Assembly: GCA_001600175.1 (NCBI GenBank)
Contig: BCJC01000003.1
Coordinates: 1,674,001 to 1,738,000, forward strand
Direction of reading: 5' to 3'
Origin: Erythrobasidium yunnanense
Taxonomy: Eukaryota > Basidiomycota > Cystobasidiomycetes > Erythrobasidiales > Erythrobasidiaceae
Length of the DNA: 64,000 nt
The stretch's first letter is position 1, and every line of letters starts with the position of its first letter. The notes beneath the pieces were generated by a model. It was not told the DNA's origin. It did not search any database and saw only the letters and a list, made by a program, of their open reading frames with translations. A program made the translations under genes and the position numbers. Of this stretch, positions 56,763-64,000 are shown piece by piece.

Positions 56763-58836
56763 CTATTGCAATATAGCATCACCCTTACTATCCTGCTTAT
56801 CGAGCTGCATCTTTGCACTCTTGGCCCCGAACTGGATCGCTCGCTTCGCAAATCCCGCAGCTCCTACTAAACCGAGATCGCGAGCTAGCTGTCGAAGCAG
56901 CATTTTATCGCCCACACCGTTACCGAAACGATAATCTGCCTTGAGGTGTACCGGAATCGATGCTAGACACGCTACGACCGGCGCAGCGAGGTACGGATAC
57001 CTTACCTCTTTGCCTAGGCTGGAGATGATCCGGTCTGGCCAGACAATCAGCTCCGTCTATCACAAGAATGTGTATACTTACCATCGCGGCCCAAGTTACG
57101 ACTTCCGATACGATCTAAGTCCATCTGGAGCTCTTCCACTAAACCTTCCCACTCGCCCTTCTCCGAAGCTGCTCGGCGGAAAGCGAGCTTGTGTCTGGTA
57201 TATCCGCCCAGCTGCTCATCTGCTCCTAGACCGCTTAGTAGTACTCTAGCCTCCGAGTTATACTTGTCTGCTGGTAACTCCGGCAAGCTGCCGTAACCTC
57301 TGGCCGCAAAGTAGAGAGCTTGCGCTATACTCTGTGTGATACGTTAACAGCCAGCCGTACTATGGTAGAGGAAACCTCACGATATCCATAACCGTGTTGT
57401 TGGGAAGCATGAGCTGAATGATCCGACTCCGTTCTTGCAGGAATTCGGCATATGGTACATCCACCTGTACGAAGTTCCATTGCCTCTTCGGCCGTAGTTT
57501 CTGAAGCTCTTGGTAAGAAGCACGACCTGTGATGCGATCGGGTGTATCGTAGATGTTTGCTGATATTCCAGGCTGTAACTTGGCGGCTACGGCTGCAGAT
57601 CGAGGATTCTCGAAGGCGACATTTAAAAGATCGAGCGACTGCAATATGGGTAAGAGTATGCAGGAGACACCGTGGGATCACGTCTGTACCTACCTCTTCT
57701 GGCGGCATGAAAGCGTCGGCTAGTAGTGCCAGGACGGTACAGTCCAGACCACCGCTGAACAAGATGGCCACACGGGCTTTCGGGTAAGGTGGTCTGCGAC
57801 ATATTATGAGCACATGTGTCGACAGTGTGTCGACAGTCTGAGGCTGACTTACCCTTTCAGACGTGGTACATCGGATACGCGCTTGCGACAAGCTTTTTTC
57901 AAGGTGCCTATTGAAACTTTAACATTGAGGCGTAGGGCATAGACATACAGGCGAGACTTACTTTGCAGATTTTGCACTGCCTCGACGAATGCAGGAGATT
58001 TGACTGGAAAGCCATCCTCTCCTTTTTGCAGAATATCAAGCGGGCTCGGCAGCGTCGGATTGAGGCGATTAAACGGGTATGTCTGCAAATGCATTCTTAC
58101 TCGCTTGTGGAGCAATCATAGTGATAAACTTACGAGAGAATCAATAGCGGAGCTTTCGCTGCGGTAGCCACGCAGATGAGTCTACAATATGTCAGCATAC
58201 CACCAGGGTAATGCGTGCGCTGCCAGCCTAACCTTGCGCTCACCGCTAGCTAAGACTAGCTCATAAATCGCATTCGCTGGGATTTCCGAAAAATTGCCCA
58301 GTGGGCAAGTGCGAGGATTCGGGGCGGTGGAGGTCAGCAGTAGGAATGGGCATTGATCATCAGACTCTCGTATGAGTAGAGATCGTCTTCCGAGTGGATC
58401 GCGGCCCCAGAAAAGGGATGTCTTGGTCAAGAACACAAAGGCGTATGGACCTTCGACACTGTTCAGGACGCGCAGGGGAGATATGCCTTCGCATAACCTA
58501 TCGAAAAGTAGTTGGCCATCATTCTCGCGAGGCTGTATGTCCAATCCATCGAAGATTTCGCCATTCTGATTTGACATCTGAGCCGACATCCTGCTCGCAC
58601 CGTCAAAAGCTTACGTAGGCCAGGGCATAGGAATCTTTTCGGAAGGGTTGTACTGTGATGCTGTCACCGCGTAGGTGCAGGACAGACGAGTGCAGATGTA
58701 GTACTTGTTCGCCTAAGTCGATTTTCTGGGTAGCCTGAGCATCAGGACCTCGAGAGGAGACTGCTTCTTGCAGTGCATTGAAGGCAGATCCTTCGTGATG
58801 TTCTGAGGGTCCATAGCAGCAGGCAATGCCGCACAT
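56763..58836 (-). CDS. Asparagine synthetase domain-containing protein, ASNSD1-like
   Basis: Nine exons: 58836-58615, 58577-58233, 58181-58134, 58082-57962, 57907-57853, 57793-57694, 57638-57381, 57331-57082, 57034-56763; 556 residues. MCGIACCYG starts a class-II glutaminase domain with the N-terminal Cys nucleophile, and SSRGPDAQ and [11 protein letters not shown] follow. The second half has the ATP-pyrophosphatase loop [10 protein letters not shown], the [12 protein letters not shown] segment and a late basic EVRYPYL. Length and the S-G-G-L-D form (rather than the S-G-G-x-D-S of AsnB) match ASNSD1, whose function is poorly known. True asparagine synthetase activity is doubtful. It converges tightly on ADE1. 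Confidence 0.9.
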
Positions 58837-59558
58837 TCGACAGTGGGCAAAAAGGCAAGCGAGAAGCAGGCAAGGCACAGGAACTCAAAGCCAGAAAAGT
58901 GCAAAAAAGGGTGTGACACCTGTGAGGCTGGAGAGGGATGGTAATGAGCAGAGCTCAAGCCGAACAGGGAAGGCTATAACTCACTTCGAACTCACGCGTG
59001 CAAGCACATACACTGGACTTCTACAAAGTAGCAGGCATACTGATGGACGGCGTAAGGATTTGATGTATCGAGAATTGGATATGGATGTTATGCTCACCCC
59101 CTTAACCCTATAGATGAATGTTTATCAGTACAAAGTCGCTCCAAAACGGCTTGCAGATTAACTCACACTCGGGCAAAGTGTCAATTTTCGATGACGCCAG
59201 CGCCAGCGCCAAACGTACATATACATCAAAATAACATTCCAAAAGGACGCAGCCGGCTACTAGATCTGATGATGCACAACAACGAGATAACATGTTGACT
59301 ACCCTCGGCGTTGGACGAGGTTACCGACCAAGTTTGAGCTCCCCTTTGTCTCTTGCGTCCTGCTAGATGGAATGCATCCGGAGTGCCTGTAGAAGTGAGG
59401 CCTCTTGAGCTCGATGAGGTATGGACTGAAACAGTAAGGCTCGGCTTCTCTGGCTTTCGTATGGTTGATCGAAGCCTTGAGAACTACTGTGCGAGCTTTG
59501 GCTGTGTCCACTTGTGTGCATTTGCAAGGGAAGCAAATCCTCTTTTTGCGCTTCACAC
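58837..59558. other. Intergenic, no gene supported
   Basis: 720 bp between the ASNSD1-like start and the LIP2 stop, both minus strand. It must hold the ASNSD1 promoter and the LIP2 3' UTR. Short frames only. Confidence 0.45.
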
Positions 59559-60525
59559 CTAGGCTTCTCTCCCGAACCGCCTGATCAAGCCTTGCAGCTC
59601 GGAATGCCCAGATGAGCTATCCAAAGGTTGCATCTCGCGCTTGAAGACCTGGCCAAGCACTGAGACTGCCAGCGGAACGATATCGCCAACCTCAAGTCGC
59701 GGGACAGGTGCCTTGTCTAAACGGAGAAGTTCGCTTTCGATGCTTGTAGCTTTGATGTCTGGACTACCGCAAGCAATTATCTGGTCGAACCAGAATTTGA
59801 CGTCATCTGTAACGTTGAGGGCGAAGCCATGGGAGGTAATGCGATGGCGGATCTGGATGCCAATTGATCCGACTTTCGAAGTAGATGACGGGTACGCGCC
59901 AACTTGTGGAGAAGGAAGGAGAAGAGGAATCTGAAGCCTCTCTATAAGGAGTTGTTCGAGGAAGTCCGAGATGCGCTGAACATAGCAGCGAGTGGACAGC
60001 TGACAGCCCCATCTCAGCCAACAATCGACGCCATAGAGGTCCACGCACATCCATAAGGCTTGTATCGATGATAGGATAGCCAACCAATTGACCAGGCCCG
60101 TGATATGTCGTCTGCCCTCCTCGCTGGGTTGCGATGTATTCAGCCCCAATAGCGGTCAGACGCTCGCGCTCGATCTTGAGGATTTCTTCGTCTGTTTCTC
60201 TTCGGCCAGTAGTATAAACGGGTGTATGCTCGAGCAACAGAATGACATCCTGCTCGGCAATGGCTTTATGCCTCTGAACCTCGGAGTCAGACAGTGATTG
60301 TTGCTCCTTGTCGAGGTTTCCAACGATGGATTTGGATTGTGACCTTCGTTCTACCAGCGCTTCTTGCAGTCTCAGGCCATCTTGATACGGCACCGGCTTG
60401 TCGAAATGGTGCCAGAGAATGGGCGTTCGCGGGCTTTGCGCGATGCTGCTATTATAGCGGCGCATACATCTTTGCGTGTGTTTCGTAGCATACGCAAGCC
60501 TGCGAATCATACTTGGTTGCAGCAT
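59559..60525 (-). CDS. LIP2: Octanoyl-[acyl-carrier-protein]:protein N-octanoyltransferase (lipoate synthesis)
   Basis: Two exons, 60525-60049 and 59999-59559; 305 residues. The basic N terminus (RRLAYATKHTQR) looks like a mitochondrial presequence. LipB motifs follow: LLLEHTPVYTTGRR, TQRGGQTTYHGPGQLVGYPI, the catalytic-Lys strand SKVGSIGIQIR, SHGFALNV, and the catalytic Cys in IIACGSPD. The enzyme transfers octanoyl groups from mitochondrial ACP to lipoyl domains of PDH, KGDH and GcvH. The start at 60525 was preferred over an in-frame ATG at 60726 because the added stretch is Cys-rich and runs through the promoter of the divergent gene. Confidence 0.93.
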
Positions 60526-60663
60526 GTTTTGGCGAGAGGAAGCGAGACGCTTCTTGCTTTTCGCGCAAATCTTGCAATTTTCCCTCTCACCCATAGACAG
60601 ACATGATAAGTACAGCGTTCTCACACACTCTAGCTCAAGCTGACACTGTTTCGCTGTCGTTAC

Positions 60664-62692
60664 GGCAAGGGAACAGATAAAGTAAATTGTCTTGGGTGCA
60701 TCGTTTACCAAGTCAAGGCCACTCATAACAATACCTACAGCTCTATGTCACAGCTACAGAACATGGACTTGGATCGCATACGGCCAACCTGGCAGGCGCC
60801 AAAGGAAAACGACCTCAAGGCAGCTTCGCTCGGGTGCGTGCGCAATGGCTAGAAAGACTCTCTGAACGGGCTTCTCTGACCTCCTTATGCTCACTAGCTA
60901 CCTTTCGATTGCTGCGCCTTATCCCTGAAGCCATTTGAAGATATGCCGGTGTGCACGCGTGATGGCACAGTTTACGACCTTACGAATGTGGGCAGCCGTC
61001 ATTTCAGAAGAATATTCAAAGATCTGATAAGGTGTACTAGATCATGCCATACATACGGAAACATGGGACAGACCCAGTGACTGGCAAGAAACTGGCATCA
61101 GGCGATCTCATCAAGCTAAACTTCTTCAAGAACACTCAAGGCGATTATTACGATCCTGTCTCATACAAGGTATTCAATGAGCATACAGCCATTACTGCCG
61201 TGGCAGCAAGCGGGAATGTATTCAGTCGGGATACTGTGGAAAGCTTGAACATCAAGCCAGGCTTCTGGCAAGACTTGGTGGACGATACACCATTCACACG
61301 GAAAGATCTTATCATCCTACAAGATCCGCACAATCTCGAGAAGCGCGACCTTTCGCAATTCCACTATTTGCAGAATGACTTGAAGGTAGATGATGGAGAT
61401 AAGGCTGAGGATCCATTGAGTGGCATAAACATGGGTGCGATGGGAGGCACAAGCAAAGTCCTGGCTAGTCTCCAGAAAAGCAAGGCAGACAAGCTTGCTG
61501 CCGAGGTACGTTGGCTGTAGCTAGCTGGGTATGTCGCTAATTGTCTACTCCAGCCGGTCGCTTCTACATCCGGAACCTCAAGTCCGAAAGCTGTCGTCGT
61601 TGACGTAAAGAAGGAGTTGGCCAAAGCAACCCAGAAAGGCATCCCTTATAACGCTGCTGGCTATACCACCGGTAAATCGGCAGCCTCGCTAACGAGTACT
61701 AGTGCCGATGTATCGACAAAGAGTGAAAGAGCTCTTATAGACGAGGAAGAGTGGATGTTCGAACGGATATTAGCTGGAGAGAAAGGATATGTAGCGATCC
61801 AGACCAACTTCGGCAAGCTGAATGTAGAGCTTTTCTGCGACAGGGTAAGCCTCTCGATGTCTTCATATCTGCAGTATCTAAAGTGTCATCGCGTGCAGGC
61901 GCCGAAGACGTGCTATAACTTCCTGATGCTGGCGCGAGAGGGCAAATACGATAATACTGTATTCCATCGGCATATACCTGGGTTCATGCTGCAAGGCGGC
62001 GATCCTACAGGTACTGGCAGCGGGGGGTCGTCGTATTGGGGAGAAGACTTCCGGGATGAGCACTCTTTACGGAATGCGCACAAGCACGACGAAAGAGGAT
62101 TGCTAAGTATGGCGAATCGCGGTGCAAATACAAACTCGTCGCAGTTCTTCTTCACTTTCCGCGCGACACCGCATTTGAATGGCAAACATACCGTGTTTGG
62201 CAAAATTGTGGGCGGAGAAGATGTCTTTAAGAAGATGGAAGCTGTACCACCGAACCCTGCGAACGATCGGCCGACGAAGCCTATGCGGATACTGTCTGTC
62301 GACATATACAAGGACCCATTTGAAGACTTCAAAGCCAAGTTGGCCAAGAAGCTAGCACGGGAGAGGGAAGAGAATGATGCTAACGGCGTAAAGGCCAAAG
62401 CGCGCGAAGATCGCGAGAAGGACAGAACGACGTGCGTACATGAATCCGCGCTAACTTTTGCCAGTCTGCTGATTCGATGATGTACAGCTGGTTCGGCACG
62501 CAACTTGGCGAGAAAGGGCATTCCACACTTGGCAAGCGAGACTTGCAGAGCAATGCTGTTGGAAGGTATATGAAAGATGATGCTGGACCGGAAGCAAAGA
62601 CGATAGTGGACGATAGTCTGGCAGAGTCCGCCGCGCCACCGAAGAAGGCTAGACGGCAAGGAGGTGGATTTGGAGGTTTCGAGGGGTGGTGA
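60664..62692 (+). CDS. CYP8: U-box cyclophilin, PPIL2/Cyp8 type (5' start unresolved)
   Basis: Exons: a first one ending at 60681, then 60741-60833, 60898-60987, 61041-61505, 61554-61844, 61899-62431, 62488-62692; at least 564 residues. The U-box-like domain has RLPFDCCALSLKPFEDMPVCTRDGTVYDLTN and PYIRKHGTDPVTG, each in separate exons. The cyclophilin domain has YDNTVFHRHIPGFMLQGGDPTG, NTNSSQFFFTF and HTVFGKIVGG with the catalytic Arg and active-site residues kept. PPIL2 proteins act in the spliceosome and as E3-like factors. The family start MGKGTDK appears as YGKGTDK at 60661-60681 with TAC where ATG is expected. The true initiator may be in an unseen upstream exon. Confidence 0.88.
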
Positions 62693-62760
62693 GATTGCCA
62701 AGTATGTACGATAGTCCTGTCACACCCATACAACACGCTTACGGCACATGAGCGAGTAAG

Positions 62761-63907
62761 CTATATTAGCCCAAAGAATCGTCTTGTTTTCGTGGTAGAA
62801 GCTGCCGGGTTCTCCGCTTTCTGCGGGAAAGTTCGATCTGTGCTGCTCAGTGCAGATAGTGCCGACATAGAGCTTGCTGATTTGTGTCTTTTCTCTGAGA
62901 CTCCCAATTTGGAAAGTCCTTCCGTCAGAGTAGCTTGGGCAGAAGCTTCGGTAGGATCTGTCAACTTTGGCAGAGGAGTCGTAGCCCGTCTTGAAGGCGG
63001 GCTTCTGCGGATACGCGTATGACCACCTTATGAACGCGCGAATTAGCCTGGCCCAGCATTGCCGCAACGTGCTTCACGAACCGTCGCCCAAATCGCTGCT
63101 GCCGCTAGTACTAGCTTTGCGTTTGTGTGTGCCGCTTGCTTTCTGAACGTCGTACCTTACATTTCCCTTAGCCTTGGCAGCATCCATCTCTTCTTTGAGT
63201 ACTTCAGACCGCGCATCCTGTGTATCTCCCGTCAAGCTATGCTCTTTACGGTACCTATCGTATCTGGATTTCTTCTGCTGGTATTCGAGCTCACGGGCCG
63301 CTTGACGCCTTTCGGCTAGAAGGGCGACTCTCTGTTCTTGCGTGTGAGATGCCGAATTTTGCTTCGCAGAACTGGCGGTTATCTCCATGTTGCGTCCACC
63401 GCCGACCATAGCGGAAGGTAGTGCTTTCCGTGGGGCTTGTTTTTTGTGGGACTCTCTGATTGTAGTATTGTGCAGGCGCCTGCTCGGCGGGGATGTCCCG
63501 AGAACTTTCTTCGAACTTAGATGGGAGTGCTGTTCTCTCGTAGTCGTCACTCTCTGAGCCTCGGCTAAGATCCGTTGACTCTCAGCAGCAACAGGCGACA
63601 TTGCTTGCTGTTTCAACTTAGCCGACGTTTCGTTCAAGGATCCCGTTCTGGCATCCTCTACGCTCGAGTCTTTATGATCGTTGATATCTGCTCCTCTCGC
63701 TGTTTGACGCGGTGGGGAGCCGGCAGTCTCTTTGATTGCGTTCGGAGGCGAGTTGCTGGTCGGCTTGCGGGTGCTGTGCTGAGCGAGGGCCCTTGCCTAA
63801 GGACGAAGATGAAGATAAGATGCTAGATCTGCGTATGACAAAGCCTGTCCACCTACTAGATTGGATGGCTGATGCGGAGCTCGGGCAGCAGGTGCCGGGC
63901 TTGCCAT
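62761..63907 (-). CDS. Basic, coiled-coil-like protein of unknown function
   Basis: Exons 63907-63857, 63796-63078 and 63004-62761 give 337 residues. Most of it is Ser/Ala/Lys/Arg-rich and disordered-looking. A helical, charged stretch near residues 175-235 (RVALLAERRQAARELEYQQKKSRYDR in the middle) could be a coiled coil. The C terminus ends KTRRFFGLI. No catalytic motif or membrane span. The start at 63907 gives a 17-codon first exon; a donor-like GTAAGT just upstream (about 63930) hints at a 5' leader intron or an earlier exon near the window edge. Its stop faces that of the cyclophilin gene 68 bp away. Confidence 0.65.
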
Positions 63908-64000
63908 AGCTGAGGAGATTACGTACTTACCGCACGAGGGTGTGGTATGATTGAGCAATGTCAACAACCATGGACACGAGCTCGAATAGTCGTTCTAACG

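Noticed and set aside
57800-57835. Direct repeat TGTCGACAG twice, seen as a possible operator
   Set aside because: It lies inside a short intron of the ASNSD1-like gene and is too short to support a role.
61913-62701. 262-codon minus-strand frame
   Set aside because: Antisense to the cyclophilin domain, which has clear motifs on the plus strand.

Overview
The window is a piece of nuclear DNA from a compact, very intron-rich fungus. The genes are broken by many short introns (mostly about 47-75 bp, GT-AG with CTRAY-like branch sites, two apparent GC-AG). They encode fungal proteins such as septin Cdc11, an Aco2-type aconitase and a Pyp-type phosphatase. Intron density and gene style point to a basidiomycete; I cannot name the class or species from sequence alone. 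All gene models below were spliced by eye: exon lengths add up to whole codons, but no transcript data were used. I saw no transposon, virus-like element, CRISPR array, rRNA or convincing tRNA.

Region 1 (1-22.1 kb) is housekeeping. It holds the 3' end of a bZIP factor, a head-to-head pair of TRAPP subunits (Trs33/Trs31), a rhodanese plus tyrosine phosphatase, a candidate 85-residue protein, a WDR5/Swd3-like WD40 protein, a LYR-motif mitochondrial protein, a C2H2 zinc-finger factor, an Aco2-type aconitase, septin Cdc11 and an ABHD12-like serine hydrolase.

Region 2 (22.5-45.6 kb) is accessory and looks like a metabolic or catabolic cluster. It contains a phytanoyl-CoA-type dioxygenase, an FAD monooxygenase, a AAA ATPase, two complete MFS transporters, a half-length MFS duplicate, a large ORF of no recognised family, and two tandem CocE/NonD-type hydrolases. 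Several members share CGGAATC/GGATCC-rich upstream regions. A 1.6-kb block containing the DHA2 transporter 5' half is present twice in direct orientation, and the unrecognised ORF lies between the copies.

Region 3 (46.3-64 kb) returns to housekeeping: eIF4E, a Cto1-like HAD phosphatase, a Ser/Thr-rich secreted protein, an Mtm1/SLC25A39-like carrier, Arp5, SAICAR synthetase, an ASNSD1-like asparagine synthetase homologue, lipoyl(octanoyl)transferase, a U-box cyclophilin, and a basic protein of unknown function.
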